A DNA stretch of 64,000 bases from Pseudoalteromonas galatheae (GTDB lineage Bacteria > Pseudomonadota > Gammaproteobacteria > Enterobacterales > Alteromonadaceae): the NCBI RefSeq assembly GCF_005886105.2, contig NZ_PNCO02000001.1, positions 2,983,501 to 3,047,500 of the forward strand, read 5' to 3'. Below the pieces are notes generated by a model that saw only the letters and a list, made by a program, of their open reading frames with translations, was not told the DNA's origin and searched no databases. Below are positions 47,510 to 57,547 of this stretch, in pieces (the first letter of the stretch is position 1; the number at the start of each line of letters is the position of its first letter). The position numbers were made by a program, and so were the translations under genes.

Positions 47510-48463
47510 TTAAAAGTCATATCTCAATGTGACCGCCATCGTGTTATGATCTTCGTTGTTATCCAATGAAAATTTTGAATACCAAAGATACATACGAGCT
47601 TGTTTACTCAAACTTTTTTCCACACCTACTGAAGCTGCATTGCCAGAGTCTTTCAGCTTACCGGCAGCCCCATCCGAGTCTTGATACTGGGCAAGTAAGG
47701 TATATGACTCAATCTGGTAAGCAGCGCTCACCATGAAACTATCTACTTCCTCATCGCTATCTATCGCTTCATTCTGTTGATACATACCACCGAGCTTAAA
47801 GTCCCCCAGCTTTCCTTGTACCGTCACGCGATTAATATCTTGCCCAGCGACTTTATTGTCATGGGCAACAGCAACATATACATTGGTTTTTTTGAGTTTG
47901 CTATCACCGTAACTTGCCGACAAAGATAGTCCATCTTCGCCGTTTTGCTTGCTGTTGTCTTCGGCAATGTAACTCACCGTAAATTGTAAATGATTAATAG
48001 CCGGAGTCGTATATTGCACAGTGTCACCAAGGCGATTTTCACCAACAAAGAACGAATTAATATCACCAGAAAAGTCATTCATTAAGTCCACTTTACCTTG
48101 CGACTTTTTCATCGGTGTATCATCACGGCCGATCAGGAGCTGACCATAACTCCCTTTAACCCCAAGATACTGAGAGCGAGCTGTAAGGTTATCACCTGAC
48201 TTACCATCTTTGTCTTGATCTGTGATCTCGACTTGGAATTCATATTTATAAAAGACCTCAAGCCCGTCCTGCAGCTTTGTCGACCCCTTTAACCCCATAC
48301 GAGAGTTATAGCTTTCAATTGAAGTATCGCTGTCACCATCTTTATCAGAATTTTGCACCCCGACATGAGCTCTACCGTATAGAGATACAGCTTCGTTTGC
48401 ATAACTACAAACACTCACAGAGCAAAGGCTTAGGGCAACAAATGGTAGGTATTTCATTTTCAT
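47510..48463 (-). CDS. General outer-membrane porin (OmpC/OmpU type)
   Basis: The 317-residue protein has a signal peptide (about 1-22, MKMKYLPFVALSLCSVSVCS) followed by NEAVSLYGRAHVGVQN, the usual first strand of trimeric Gram-negative porins. SRMGLKGSTKL, SQYLGVKGSYGQLLIGRDDTP (loop L3 region) and the C-terminal VTLRYDF with terminal Phe complete the 16-strand pattern. Such porins let small hydrophilic solutes pass. An AAGGTGA site precedes the first ATG. No Pho box is seen upstream, so a phosphate link is only by position. The 5' flank is the GATC-dense region. Confidence 0.88.
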   Translation of the reverse strand: MKMKYLPFVALSLCSVSVCSYANEAVSLYGRAHVGVQNSDKDGDSDTSIESYNSRMGLKGSTKLQDGLEVFYKYEFQVEITDQDKDGKSGDNLTARSQYLGVKGSYGQLLIGRDDTPMKKSQGKVDLMNDFSGDINSFFVGENRLGDTVQYTTPAINHLQFTVSYIAEDNSKQNGEDGLSLSASYGDSKLKKTNVYVAVAHDNKVAGQDINRVTVQGKLGDFKLGGMYQQNEAIDSDEEVDSFMVSAAYQIESYTLLAQYQDSDGAAGKLKDSGNAASVGVEKSLSKQARMYLWYSKFSLDNNEDHNTMAVTLRYDF

Positions 48464-48545
48464 CTTTGATCACCTTGGATAGTATTTGGGCGCAGTACAA
48501 CAAGGTTTGAGATGCTGAGGCCAGACAGAGAGGCCGTAGCGAACA

Positions 48546-48820
48546 GATCTCGTATTTTTAAAGTTAGACACTTTTAGCTGGAGATCAAGGAACGAACTTC
48601 GGGATCAGTATTTTATTAACTGATAGGGATCATCTATAATCAGGATCAGATTTTTACTAACAAGATCGACCCAGAGATCATTTTCTTACTAACTAATTGC
48701 AGCTCAATGTCGGATCGGGTTGGTATAAGAATGATCTAAGAGAGGCTAACTTATTGATCTGATGTTTTGAAATATGTCTACTTAGTCAAACAATGATCTT
48801 TGTTAGTAAAGATCTGATCC
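48546..48820. other. GATC-dense non-coding block with inverted repeats
   Basis: Thirteen GATC sites occur within 48546-48819, far more than the one or so expected by chance, and no ORF is present. Within it a 25-bp arm at 48643-48667 (GGATCAGATTTTTACTAAC...) is repeated inverted at 48795-48820. Degenerate copies lie at about 48602-48620 and 48674-48693. No DnaA box (TTATNCACA, allowing one mismatch) was found. Function is unknown; Dam/SeqA/MutH-related roles are possible. Confidence 0.7.
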
Positions 48821-48838
48821 CTATTTACCTCGCTAGTA

Positions 48839-49000
48839 ATACCAGTTGTATTAAGTAAATGATCTATCTTGAAGCGGGGAAATAGCTTTAGTAGCAAGGC
48901 AAAAATTTTGCTATTTAGTTGTTCTAAATGAGAAGTTTTTAACGAAGCTAATATGCTATTTCACCCTTCAAATTGATTAGAGAATTAATTCAATTGGTAT
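48839..49000. repeat. MITE-like palindromic element, copy A (162 bp)
   Basis: The element begins ATACCAGTTGTATTAA and ends with the inverted TTAATTCAATTGGTAT. Between them lie AT-rich stems (GCAAAAATTTTGC) and no ORF. A second copy of similar size and partly identical interior (CTTCAAATTGATT) lies at 52832-52996, and end fragments occur near 10741 and 62394. Confidence 0.7.
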
Positions 49001-49064
49001 AAAATGGCGATCTAAGTATATTTTCACCCAGTAAGCCCTAGGTTTCTAATCAAGGATCAAATAC

Positions 49065-49092
49065 AAAAAAGCCTCTATTTCAGAGGCTTTTT
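49065..49092. terminator. Intrinsic terminator after fba
   Basis: AAAAAAGCCTCT and AGAGGCTTTTT form a strong stem around ATTTC, with A- and T-runs. It lies 54 bp after the fba stop on the minus strand. Confidence 0.88.
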
Positions 49093-49146
49093 GAAGTATC
49101 AAAGTGCAGTGCACAATTTTACTTAGTCAAATTTTGATCCGGTAAG

Positions 49147-50211
49147 TTATTTCACTTTAGGATCTAACTCACCTGTTAGATATCTCAAGTGCATATCATC
49201 AAGTGAAATTGGTTTGATCTTAGCAGCTTGGCCTGCTGTACCGAACGCTTCATAACGCGCAACACAGATCTCAGTCATTGCTTTCGTTGCTTCCGCTAAG
49301 AATTTGCGTGGATCGAAATTGCTTGGGTTTTGCGCAAGGTGGCGACGAATCGCACCTGTTGATGCTAAACGCAGATCGGTATCGATATTGACTTTACGAA
49401 CACCGAATTTAATACCTTCAACAATTTGCTCAACCGGTACACCGTAAGTCTCAGGGATTTCGCCACCAAATTCATTGATGATTGCTAACCAGTCCTGCGG
49501 CACTGAAGACGAACCATGCATTACTAAGTGAGTATCAGGAATACGAGCGTGGATTTCTTTGATGCGGTTAATTGCTAAGATATCGCCCGTTGGTGGACGA
49601 GTAAACTTATAAGCACCGTGTGATGTACCACATGCAATAGCAAGCGCATCTACATTGGTTTTCTTGACGAAATCTGCTGCTTCTTCCGGATCTGTCAGTA
49701 GCTGATCTTCTGTTAATTTACCTTCAGCGCCAATACCGTCCTCTTCACCAGCTTCACCGGTTTCTAGAGAACCAAGCACACCTAGCTCACCCTCAACAGA
49801 CACGCCACAGGCGTGCGCCATTTCAACAGTACGACGAGTAACGTCCACATTATACTCGTAGCTTGAAGGCGTTTTACCGTCTTCCATTAGAGAGCCGTCC
49901 ATCATGACTGATGAGAAACCAAGTTGAATAGAGCGCTGACATACAGCAGGTGAAGTACCATGATCTTGGTGCATTACAACTGGAATATGAGGCCATTCTT
50001 CTACAGCCGCTAAAATCATGTGGCGAATAAATGGTGCACCAGCATATTTGCGTGCACCAGCAGAGCCTTGCACGATAACCGGACTATTTGTCTTGTCCGC
50101 AGCTTCCATGATCGCACGCATTTGCTCTTGGTTATTCACGTTAAATGCCGGAACGCCATAACCATGCTCAGCTGCATGATCGAGAAGTTGACGCATACTG
50201 ATTAAAGCCAT
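49147..50211 (-). CDS. fba: Class II fructose-bisphosphate aldolase
   Basis: Fba splits fructose-1,6-bisphosphate into glyceraldehyde-3-phosphate and dihydroxyacetone phosphate with a zinc ion. The 354-residue protein has the metal-site motif [31 protein letters not shown], and [14 protein letters not shown]. The length and pattern fit the Calvin-type class II branch rather than E. coli FbaA (about 359, different motif spacing). I chose the ATG at 50211 with GGAG 9 bases upstream; an in-frame TTG overlapping the ribosome-binding site is unlikely. It ends the epd-pgk-fba run. Confidence 0.95.
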   Translation of the reverse strand: MALISMRQLLDHAAEHGYGVPAFNVNNQEQMRAIMEAADKTNSPVIVQGSAGARKYAGAPFIRHMILAAVEEWPHIPVVMHQDHGTSPAVCQRSIQLGFSSVMMDGSLMEDGKTPSSYEYNVDVTRRTVEMAHACGVSVEGELGVLGSLETGEAGEEDGIGAEGKLTEDQLLTDPEEAADFVKKTNVDALAIACGTSHGAYKFTRPPTGDILAINRIKEIHARIPDTHLVMHGSSSVPQDWLAIINEFGGEIPETYGVPVEQIVEGIKFGVRKVNIDTDLRLASTGAIRRHLAQNPSNFDPRKFLAEATKAMTEICVARYEAFGTAGQAAKIKPISLDDMHLRYLTGELDPKVK

Positions 50212-50380
50212 ATTGCTTTTCTCCAATTGTTGATAGCCACCGCTATCGGTTTGAACGGATAATATGTTTACACCAGCCTACACTGATGAGGTTAACCACT
50301 TTATTTATTGGCTAACCGGACGCTACGCGTCGTCAAGCAAACATCAAGTATGTGAGAGAGTGATGTTTACCTGATATTAA

Positions 50381-50401
50381 GAGGCAGCTTAACGCTACCT
50401 C
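50381..50401 (-). terminator. Weak hairpin between pgk and fba
   Basis: On the minus strand GAGGTAGC pairs with GCTGCCTC around a short loop, just past the pgk stop codon. The U-tract is poor; it may be a partial terminator or an RNA processing site. Confidence 0.45.
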
Positions 50402-50409
50402 AATCAATT

Positions 50410-51588
50410 TTAGTCTCTAGCTCGCTGCTCAAGCATAGCGACCGCAGGAAGTGTTTTGCCTTCTAAGAATTCAAGGAAAGCACCACCACCTGTAGAAATA
50501 TAAGAGATATCTTGCTCAACACCATACTTATCGATAGCAGCTAACGTATCGCCACCGCCAGCAATTGAGAATGCTGACGACTTAGCGATGGCATTGGCAA
50601 TCGCTTCAGTACCATTACCAAATTGGTCAAATTCAAATACGCCCACAGGGCCATTCCAAACCACAGTGCCAGCACTCGCAATGATCTCTGCAAGTTGAGT
50701 TGCAGTATCAGGACCGATGTCGAAGATCATGTCTTCGTCTGAAACTTCGCTTACATCTTTAATCGTCGCAACTGCAGATTCTGAAAACTCATTACCTACA
50801 ACCACATCAGTCGGAACAGGAATATCGCCGTCATTCGCTCTGGCAGCAGCCACTAGCTTGTTCGCTTCAGGGATCAAATCCGCTTCGTACAGCGACTTAC
50901 CAACAGGGTTACCTGCTGCAGCAATGAAAGTATTAGCAATACCGCCACCAGTCACGAGTTGGTCAACAACCTTAGACAATGAATCAAGCACGGTTAGTTT
51001 AGTTGATACTTTAGAGCCGCCAACGATGGCCACCAAAGGACGAGCTGGGTTATCTAGTGCTTTACCAAGCGCGTCGAGTTCAGCTGCAAGCAATGGACCT
51101 GCACATGCCACCTCTGCGTACAAGCCAACACCATGTGTTGAAGCCTGTGCGCGGTGCGCAGTACCAAAGGCATCCATCACGTAGACATCACAAAGCGCTG
51201 CCAGTTTTTTCGCGAGTACTTCATCGTCTTTCTTCTCGCCAACGTTAAAACGCACGTTTTCGAATACGATAACTTCATTGTCTTGTACATCCACGCCGTC
51301 TAGATAGTCAGTCACTAAACGTACATCTTGAGATAACGCATCATTAAGATAATCCACAACCGGCTGCATGGAGTATTGTGCATCATATTCTCCCTCGGTT
51401 GGACGACCAAGGTGAGACATCACCATCACTTTAGCACCTTTTTCTAGCGCTAATTTGATACTAGGTAGTGCAGCACGGATCCGCGCGTCCGACGCGACTT
51501 TGCCATCTTTAATTGGCACATTTAGGTCTTCGCGGATCAACACACGCTTGCCGTTTAAATCTAAATCCGCCATCTTAATGACTGACAT
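50410..51588 (-). CDS. pgk: Phosphoglycerate kinase
   Basis: Pgk transfers phosphate between 1,3-bisphosphoglycerate and ADP in glycolysis. The 392-residue protein has the substrate motif [14 protein letters not shown] near the N-terminus, [28 protein letters not shown] in the hinge, and the nucleotide-site GGGDTLAA and [14 protein letters not shown] chose the ATG at 51588 because AAGGAG sits at correct spacing; upstream codons to 51615 read poorly. It lies between epd and fba, as in E. coli. Confidence 0.97.
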   Translation of the reverse strand: MSVIKMADLDLNGKRVLIREDLNVPIKDGKVASDARIRAALPSIKLALEKGAKVMVMSHLGRPTEGEYDAQYSMQPVVDYLNDALSQDVRLVTDYLDGVDVQDNEVIVFENVRFNVGEKKDDEVLAKKLAALCDVYVMDAFGTAHRAQASTHGVGLYAEVACAGPLLAAELDALGKALDNPARPLVAIVGGSKVSTKLTVLDSLSKVVDQLVTGGGIANTFIAAAGNPVGKSLYEADLIPEANKLVAAARANDGDIPVPTDVVVGNEFSESAVATIKDVSEVSDEDMIFDIGPDTATQLAEIIASAGTVVWNGPVGVFEFDQFGNGTEAIANAIAKSSAFSIAGGGDTLAAIDKYGVEQDISYISTGGGAFLEFLEGKTLPAVAMLEQRARD

Positions 51589-51715
51589 TGGACATCTCCT
51601 TAAAGAACGATACATTTTGTTATCTACAAGGCAGCAATCGTTTGCTACCTCGGTTTGAATTATTGTTTTAATTTTGTGCAGACAATTTGATTATAACAGC
51701 GTCTGAAACAAATGA

Positions 51716-52726
51716 TTAGCCACGCATCATCACGCAAGCGGTATCAAGCATACGATTAGCAAAACCCCACTCGTTATCACACCAAACTAGCAGCTTAACT
51801 AAGCGCTTGTGACTCACTCGAGTTTGCGTACCATCGATAATACAAGAATGTGGATCGTGATTAAAATCAACCGACACTAGCGGCTCTTCAGTGTAGCTCA
51901 GTACCCCTTCTAAACGACCACCAGCGGCCTGTTTTAGAACCGAGTTTACCGCATCAATTGTGACATTTTCATTGAGCGTCACACTCAGATCCATCGCCGT
52001 AACATTGATTGTTGGCACCCGTACCGCGATCGCCTCAAAACGACCTTGGAACTTAGGTAAAATACGCTCAATACCGCGAGCAAGCTTAGTATCAACAGGG
52101 ATGATGGATTGGCTTGCCGCGCGCGTGCGCCGTAAATCACTGTGATAAGCATCAATCACTTGTTGATCATGCATAGAAGCGTGAATAGTCGTAATAGCGC
52201 CAGACTCAACACCAAACTTATCGTCTAGCACTTTAATTACCGGAACAATACAGTTCGTTGTGCATGAGCCGTTAGACACAATTGTGTGCTCAGGTGACAG
52301 TATCTCTTCGTTGATACCAAAGATCACCGTCGCATCAACATCAGCATCCGCGGGATGTGAAAATAATACTTTCTTTGCCCCTGCCTGAATATGCGCAAGT
52401 GCGTGCTGACGAGAATGATAGACGCCTGTGCAATCAAGCACCACATCAACATCTAGCGCGCGCCAAGGCAGGTGACTTGGATCCGGCTCTGAAAATAACT
52501 GGATCTTATCCTCAGCTACTTCCAAAAAAGATTCTGTTAACGAAACTGGAAAAGCAAAACGCCCATGTGAGGTATCGTATTTTAGAAGATGCGCGATCCC
52601 TTTAGGATCCGCCAACTCATTGATGGCTACAATTTGTATTTCGTGGTGACGACCCGACTCATAGAGTGCTCTTACGATATTACGCCCTATTCGACCAAAG
52701 CCATTAATTGCAAGCTTGATTGTCAT
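51716..52726 (-). CDS. epd: Erythrose-4-phosphate dehydrogenase
   Basis: Epd oxidises erythrose-4-phosphate to 4-phosphoerythronate for pyridoxal phosphate synthesis. The 336-residue protein is GAPDH-like, with NAD-binding [18 protein letters not shown] and the catalytic Cys in [19 protein letters not shown], plus [14 protein letters not shown] at the C-terminus. The epd-pgk-fba context and features such as [14 protein letters not shown] favour Epd over GapA. I chose the ATG at 52726; no strong ribosome-binding site is seen. The 127 bp before pgk could hold a promoter. Confidence 0.92.
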   Translation of the reverse strand: MTIKLAINGFGRIGRNIVRALYESGRHHEIQIVAINELADPKGIAHLLKYDTSHGRFAFPVSLTESFLEVAEDKIQLFSEPDPSHLPWRALDVDVVLDCTGVYHSRQHALAHIQAGAKKVLFSHPADADVDATVIFGINEEILSPEHTIVSNGSCTTNCIVPVIKVLDDKFGVESGAITTIHASMHDQQVIDAYHSDLRRTRAASQSIIPVDTKLARGIERILPKFQGRFEAIAVRVPTINVTAMDLSVTLNENVTIDAVNSVLKQAAGGRLEGVLSYTEEPLVSVDFNHDPHSCIIDGTQTRVSHKRLVKLLVWCDNEWGFANRMLDTACVMMRG

Positions 52727-52831
52727 TAAATTGAAAATCCATGAAGTCGCAAGTACGAAAGTTCCCCTTCGTTTTGATGGCGCTATTGTAATCGACCTGA
52801 ATGAAATGTGTAAGGGGCTAGGGAAATTTTT

Positions 52832-52996
52832 TAATGCTAATTGCATTTAATTAAATAAGCTAATTTAACGCGGGAAAATTTCTTGATAATCAGACAAAAA
52901 ACTTCTACTTATTTGTTATAAATGGAAAAATTCTAACACCGCTCGCATGATAGTTAACTCTTCAAATTGATTGAGGAGTTAACTTAATTAGTAATA
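52832..52996. repeat. MITE-like palindromic element, copy B (165 bp)
   Basis: This diverged relative of 48839-49000 shares the CTTCAAATTGATT block and TTGTTATAAATG-type interior at the same offsets. Its termini (ATGCTAATTGCATTTAA; inverted AACTTAATTAGTAAT) have drifted. It lies between epd and the exonuclease gene. Confidence 0.6.
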
Positions 52997-52997
52997 C

Positions 52998-53615
52998 TCA
53001 AGTTAAATCCGCAATTTTACATTTACCGCCAGCACAAATGGCCTGAGATTGCGCCAACAGTAGCTCCGCTGTCGCTAAAGCATCGCTAAGCGCATCATGC
53101 AATTGATGAGGAGGTAAACCATAACGCATTCTACAAGCGTTTAGGGTTAATGCATCTTGCGCCAACGGATAGCCTTGCTTTAATACACGACGCTTGTCTA
53201 TCTGCATAGTATCTAATAGCAAGGCAGGTCTTACATTTAGTTCAAAGCGCTGAAATGCTGCCTTAAGAAACGCCCAATCCATCTGTACATTATGACATAC
53301 CAACACTTTACCGTGGAGCGCGCGCTGAAGCGCCAGCAACAAAGTTTGTAAGGATTCACCCTCAGCCAATCGACTACTACTAATACCGTGGAAAACTGGA
53401 CTTTGTGCAAGCGATTGCACCTCACTGTTCAAATGATACTGCGCATCTTTCACTCGGATCCGCATATTTTTAATCGGCAACCAACCAGCCGACACAATTT
53501 CATGGCGCTTAGGATCAAGCCCGGTGAGCTCAAGATCTAGCACCACTAACTCGGCTTGCGCAAACGGCAGATGTTTATAGCGCCACTTAGCAATAGAGTG
53601 AGAAAACCAATTCAT
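52998..53615 (-). CDS. DnaQ-like 3'-5' exonuclease
   Basis: The 205-residue protein has the DEDD exonuclease motifs: ExoI VVLDLELTGLD (D27, E29), ExoII VCHNVQMDWAFLKAAF, and ExoIII LHDALSDALATAELL with the His-x4-Asp of the DEDDh class. The fold is that of the DNA polymerase III epsilon subunit, but the protein stands apart from dnaQ. It ends the minus-strand run DUF4212-symporter-cNMP/CBS/DUF294-exonuclease and starts 3 bp after the previous stop, so it is probably co-transcribed with the symporter. Its substrate (DNA or RNA) is not evident. Confidence 0.88.
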   Translation of the reverse strand: MNWFSHSIAKWRYKHLPFAQAELVVLDLELTGLDPKRHEIVSAGWLPIKNMRIRVKDAQYHLNSEVQSLAQSPVFHGISSSRLAEGESLQTLLLALQRALHGKVLVCHNVQMDWAFLKAAFQRFELNVRPALLLDTMQIDKRRVLKQGYPLAQDALTLNACRMRYGLPPHQLHDALSDALATAELLLAQSQAICAGGKCKIADLT

Positions 53616-53618
53616 TGC

Positions 53619-55457
53619 TTATAAACTCCCTCGAGCAAACTTAAACGCACTCGCCTGCTGTGCTTGTTTTACTAAATAAAATGCTTCTTTGAGTTGATGC
53701 CGTTCTAGAGAAGAGAGGTTTTCTGGGTTAATACAATTTCCTGGTAATCCTTCACGGTTGATTTGAGTCTTTAGCCGCAATTGTGTTAAGAACCGCCAAC
53801 AGTCTTTTAAATTGTCGATATCCGACTTAGCAAGTAATGGGCTTTTAGTCAGTGTCTCTAGGCGCTCTAATGTGTTAGCCCTTGCAACCCCAACCTTTAG
53901 CGCATACAACCTAACCACATCGTTGATAATAGCAACCCCACGTTTTTTAAGATCTAAATACTTATGTTTGCTCTTGTCTTTTTCCAGTTTAAATTGTTGA
54001 AAGATCCCGATCGGTACCGAATTTGCGTTGATGTCTGTCGCCATTGCCGCATAAAACAGCTCGTTTCGACTGATCTGATCCAAAGATTGGCGAAGGGTCG
54101 CATAGAGATCGCTGGCGCCATCAATAAAACGCATATCAAAGTAGATCTTGCAATTAAGCATCGCTTTTGGCGTAGGAGACAAGATCCAATTGCTAAATTT
54201 GGCGGTCCACTGGGCAACTGTGCCACGGCAATCTATATTACTAGCCATGATATTTCCCGGGCAAGATTGAATACCGCACTCGTTGAGTTGCTCACAGACA
54301 AACGCGCCTAAAGCAGCAAAGTAACTGCGATCGTTTTCGCTGATATTGTCTGGTAGCAATAAACCATTGTCCTGATCTGAATGTAAGGTCTGCTCTTCCC
54401 GTGCCTGAGAGCCAAAACAGATCCACGCAAAGCGGCAAGGCGCGGCGCCATGTTGCTGTTGATATAAATAGATTAATCTTGATGTTAGTGCATCAGTGAG
54501 GCCGCTTAGTAGTTTGCCAATCAATGAAATATCTTCGATATGATAGGAAAATTGGCGTAATAGATCCGGGATCTCCTGAGCACAGCTTTTGATAGCCAAA
54601 AGGTTTTGTGCTTTGTAGATCCTGCCGATAAGCTGCACTGGATCACTTTTTTGCTGTCTCAGCAGATCGGTGCTGGTCAGCATGCCCAGTGGTTTATATG
54701 CTTCATTTAACACAGGCAAATGATGAATATTGTGCTTAAGCATTAAATGCAGGGCCGAAAACACACGGTTGTTTTCAAAAATATGTTTTGGCTTTTCCGT
54801 CATGATCTCAGCAAGTGGAGCACTGGGATCTTTGTCTTGCGCTAGAACTCGATTGCGCAGATCTCTATCCGTCACAACACCAACCAAGCGCGCTTGCTCC
54901 GTGACCATAATTGATGAAACACGATGCTGGCTCATCAATTTGGCAGCGTCACGAATACTCGCTGTTGGCGCGATAGTAACCGCATCTTTAGTCATTAGTT
55001 CAGATATTTTCCGCTCTGACCAAGTTTCGCTCTGCTGTTTATAACGAGAAGAAAGTAGTCGGTTAGCATGTGCTCTAACAAAGTATTGTTCAAACGATTT
55101 GTATTCTCGACGTAAAAAGTCAAAGTTCTGCTCATTGAGAATATAGACCAAACCATCTTTTTGAACTTCGATGCGATTTTGAATGGCATCACCAGTTAAT
55201 AAAGAAGGATAACCAAAGTAGTCTCCCTCACTCATACGACCAATGACTTCGTCTTTAGCTGAGATCAGATCAACCACACCAGAGCGCAGCAAATATAGAT
55301 TTGGCTTGCCATCTTGAAGCCAATCTTGTTGATTCGTCTGACTAAGATAAATAATTTCGATGTGTTTAGAAAAGTAGTTGGCAGCCGCTTCGGGCAATTC
55401 AGAAAACGGGGCTTGTTTATAAACAAATTGAAAGACATCTTGAATTTCTGGCGTCAT
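53619..55457 (-). CDS. Cyclic-nucleotide-binding, CBS and DUF294 nucleotidyltransferase-like protein
   Basis: The 612-residue protein has a cNMP-binding domain (about 15-130; YLLRSGVVDLI, GDYFGYPSLLTG), two CBS domains (about 155-275; VSSIMVTEQARLVGVVTDRDLR and HHLPVLNEAYKPLGMLTSTDL), and a GlnD-type nucleotidyltransferase domain (CFGSQAREEQTLHSDQDNGLL) with a C-terminal helical domain. It probably senses a nucleotide signal and modifies or regulates a partner, but neither is known. I chose the ATG at 55457; the frame is open upstream to 55544 but those residues look like noise. It is co-directional with the symporter (90-bp gap), a recurrent neighbour in marine gammaproteobacteria. Confidence 0.88.
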   Translation of the reverse strand: MTPEIQDVFQFVYKQAPFSELPEAAANYFSKHIEIIYLSQTNQQDWLQDGKPNLYLLRSGVVDLISAKDEVIGRMSEGDYFGYPSLLTGDAIQNRIEVQKDGLVYILNEQNFDFLRREYKSFEQYFVRAHANRLLSSRYKQQSETWSERKISELMTKDAVTIAPTASIRDAAKLMSQHRVSSIMVTEQARLVGVVTDRDLRNRVLAQDKDPSAPLAEIMTEKPKHIFENNRVFSALHLMLKHNIHHLPVLNEAYKPLGMLTSTDLLRQQKSDPVQLIGRIYKAQNLLAIKSCAQEIPDLLRQFSYHIEDISLIGKLLSGLTDALTSRLIYLYQQQHGAAPCRFAWICFGSQAREEQTLHSDQDNGLLLPDNISENDRSYFAALGAFVCEQLNECGIQSCPGNIMASNIDCRGTVAQWTAKFSNWILSPTPKAMLNCKIYFDMRFIDGASDLYATLRQSLDQISRNELFYAAMATDINANSVPIGIFQQFKLEKDKSKHKYLDLKKRGVAIINDVVRLYALKVGVARANTLERLETLTKSPLLAKSDIDNLKDCWRFLTQLRLKTQINREGLPGNCINPENLSSLERHQLKEAFYLVKQAQQASAFKFARGSL

Positions 55458-55547
55458 ACCTAACTGTCCTTTTAATCGTCTACAATTTTGCACTATCAAA
55501 AACAAATTTGCCCAGCACGCTGGCTGGGCAAATTCGATTAGCATTGC

Positions 55548-57272
55548 TTAGTGTGCGTGAGCAGCGCTAGATCCTTTCGGATTACGGATCCCATCAACCA
55601 TCACTTTGACTTCTTCAGGTGTATCCGCAGTCACCTTCATAACCAGTGCAGCTACAACGAAGTTCACTAGCATACCTACAATACCGATCCCCTCAGGAGA
55701 AATCCCAAACAACCAGTTTGCAGGGGCATTTAGCTCAGGGCTGACAAACTTAAAGTAAATAATATAAGCCGCAGTGAAACCTATACCCGTTACCATGCCG
55801 GCAATCGCACCTTCTTTATTCATGCGCTTAGAGAATATCCCCATGATAATTGCAGGGAAGAAACTCGCCGCAGCCAATCCGAAGGCAAATGCAACTACCG
55901 ATGCAACAAACCCTGGCGGGTTTATGCCAAAATATGCTGAGATCCCAATCGCTACCATCGCAGCTAAACGCGCAGCCAGCAATTCTTGTTTATCATTGAT
56001 ATCCGGCTTAATGGTACGCTTCAGCAAGTCATGTGATACCGATGTTGAAATAACCAATAGCAAGCCAGCGGTTGTCGATAGCGCCGCAGCAATACCACCT
56101 GCAGCGACCAATGCAATCACCCATGCAGGTAGATTCGCAATTTCTGGATTTGCTAATACCATAATATCGCGGTCGATCTTCACCTCGTTTGCACTTGCTG
56201 GATCATCAATCTTGCCCGCAGAGTACTGCATTTTGCCATCACCATTCTTATCGTTGAACACGATTAGGCCTGTTCTTTCCCAGTTTTTCACCCACTGTGG
56301 TGCTTTTTCATAAACCGTACCACTACCATCTTTACCGTTAATCGTGTCGATCATATTCACACGAGCGAACGATGCAACAGCCGGTGCTGTTGTATACACG
56401 ATAGCGATAAATACTAAAGTCCAAGCGGCTGAAATACGTGTGTCTTTTACTCTAGGAACGGTAAAGAAGCGAACGATTACATGTGGTAGGCCAGCAGTAC
56501 CAACCATAAGTGCAGCGGTAATCGCAAACACATCAACCATACTCTTAGAGCCTTCGGTGTACTGCGCAAAACCGAGCTCGGTACTAAGTCCATCTAGCTT
56601 GTCGAGTAGATAAGTGCCCGAACCATCAGCCAACGTTGCGCCAAAACCGGTTTGTGGTAGCAAATGGCCTGTCATCATCAGTGAAATGAAAATAGCAGGA
56701 ACTAAATAAGCAAAGACAAGTACACAATATTGAGCGACCTGCGTATAAGTGATCCCCTTCATACCGCCAAGTACCGCGTAGAAGAATACAATCACCATTC
56801 CGATGTAAACGCCCGTTTCGATATCCACTTCGAGGAAACGAGAAAACACCACACCAACACCACGCATTTGACCAGCAATATAGGTAAAACAGATGAAGAT
56901 AGCACACAAAATCGCAACCACACGTGCAACCTGAGAATAGTAACGATCACCGATAAAATCAGGTACCGTGAACTTACCAAATTTACGCAAATAAGGTGCT
57001 AAACACAGAGCAAGTAATACATAACCGCCAGTCCACCCCATAAGGTAAACACCGCCGTCGTAACCAGCGAAGGAAATAATCCCCGCCATTGAAATAAAGG
57101 ACGCTGCACTCATCCAATCTGCAGCAGTTGCCATACCGTTTGCAACAGGAGGTACGCCGCCGCCAGCAACATAGAATTCATTCGTGGACCCAGCTCTCGC
57201 CCAGATAGCGATACCGATATAGAGCGCAAAACTAAGGCCGACGATAATAAAAGTTAAAATTTGAACATCCAT
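55548..57272 (-). CDS. Sodium:solute symporter (ActP-like, acetate/short-chain acid uptake)
   Basis: The 574-residue protein has about 13 membrane helices and SSS-family motifs: TNEFYVAGGGVPPVANGMATAADWMSAASFI, then IAALCLAP-like and GGMKGITYTQVAQ, RFFTVPRVKDTR, and ALSTTAGLLLVISTSVSHDL. A long periplasmic loop with an acidic insert (NDKNGDGKMQYSAGKIDD) resembles an EF-hand-like Ca2+ loop. The family imports acetate, pyruvate or related acids with Na+. A DUF4212 subunit lies 11 bp upstream, and a CrbS-like sensor kinase is divergent, which supports acetate or a similar acid as substrate. Confidence 0.88.
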   Translation of the reverse strand: MDVQILTFIIVGLSFALYIGIAIWARAGSTNEFYVAGGGVPPVANGMATAADWMSAASFISMAGIISFAGYDGGVYLMGWTGGYVLLALCLAPYLRKFGKFTVPDFIGDRYYSQVARVVAILCAIFICFTYIAGQMRGVGVVFSRFLEVDIETGVYIGMVIVFFYAVLGGMKGITYTQVAQYCVLVFAYLVPAIFISLMMTGHLLPQTGFGATLADGSGTYLLDKLDGLSTELGFAQYTEGSKSMVDVFAITAALMVGTAGLPHVIVRFFTVPRVKDTRISAAWTLVFIAIVYTTAPAVASFARVNMIDTINGKDGSGTVYEKAPQWVKNWERTGLIVFNDKNGDGKMQYSAGKIDDPASANEVKIDRDIMVLANPEIANLPAWVIALVAAGGIAAALSTTAGLLLVISTSVSHDLLKRTIKPDINDKQELLAARLAAMVAIGISAYFGINPPGFVASVVAFAFGLAAASFFPAIIMGIFSKRMNKEGAIAGMVTGIGFTAAYIIYFKFVSPELNAPANWLFGISPEGIGIVGMLVNFVVAALVMKVTADTPEEVKVMVDGIRNPKGSSAAHAH

Positions 57273-57283
57273 CGATTAGCCCC

Positions 57284-57547
57284 TCACTCGTCCACGCCGT
57301 ATTTTTTGTCTAATGCATTCATTTTTGAAACGTAGACAAAAATTAACGCAACAAAAGTATAAATTGCGCCTTGCTGAGAAAACCAAAATCCGAGTTTAAA
57401 TCCAAAAAAACGAACTTCGTTGAGCACATCAACTAACAGAATGCCAAATCCAAATGAGACGACAAACCAAATAGCGAGTAGCTTAAACATCAAGGCGAGA
57501 TTTTCTGACCAATATGCTTTCGCTTGTTCTTCACTTTTAAAAGCCAT
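57284..57547 (-). CDS. DUF4212 small subunit of the sodium:solute symporter
   Basis: The 87-residue membrane protein has two helices (about 21-42 and 55-75) with AYWSENLALMFKLLAIWFVV and GFWFSQQGAIYTFVALIFVY, the DUF4212 signature. Such proteins are regularly encoded just before SSS symporters and are thought to be a second subunit. I chose the ATG at 57547, which has AGGAG upstream; an in-frame extension to 57583 has no such site. It leads the minus-strand operon of symporter, cNMP/CBS/DUF294 protein and exonuclease. Confidence 0.87.
   Translation of the reverse strand: MAFKSEEQAKAYWSENLALMFKLLAIWFVVSFGFGILLVDVLNEVRFFGFKLGFWFSQQGAIYTFVALIFVYVSKMNALDKKYGVDE

Noticed and set aside
48546..49060. 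Chromosomal replication origin (oriC)
   Set aside because: GATC density is origin-like, but no DnaA box (TTATNCACA) was found on either strand, and dnaA, mnmG or other origin-linked genes are absent.
50717..51184. 155-residue plus-strand ORF opposite pgk
   Set aside because: It is antisense to a well-supported core gene and has a low-complexity Ser/Ala/Thr composition typical of shadow ORFs.
55457..55544. Longer N-terminus for the cNMP/CBS/DUF294 protein
   Set aside because: The extra residues overlap the region just after the symporter stop and have no family similarity; the ATG at 55457 starts the conserved domain.
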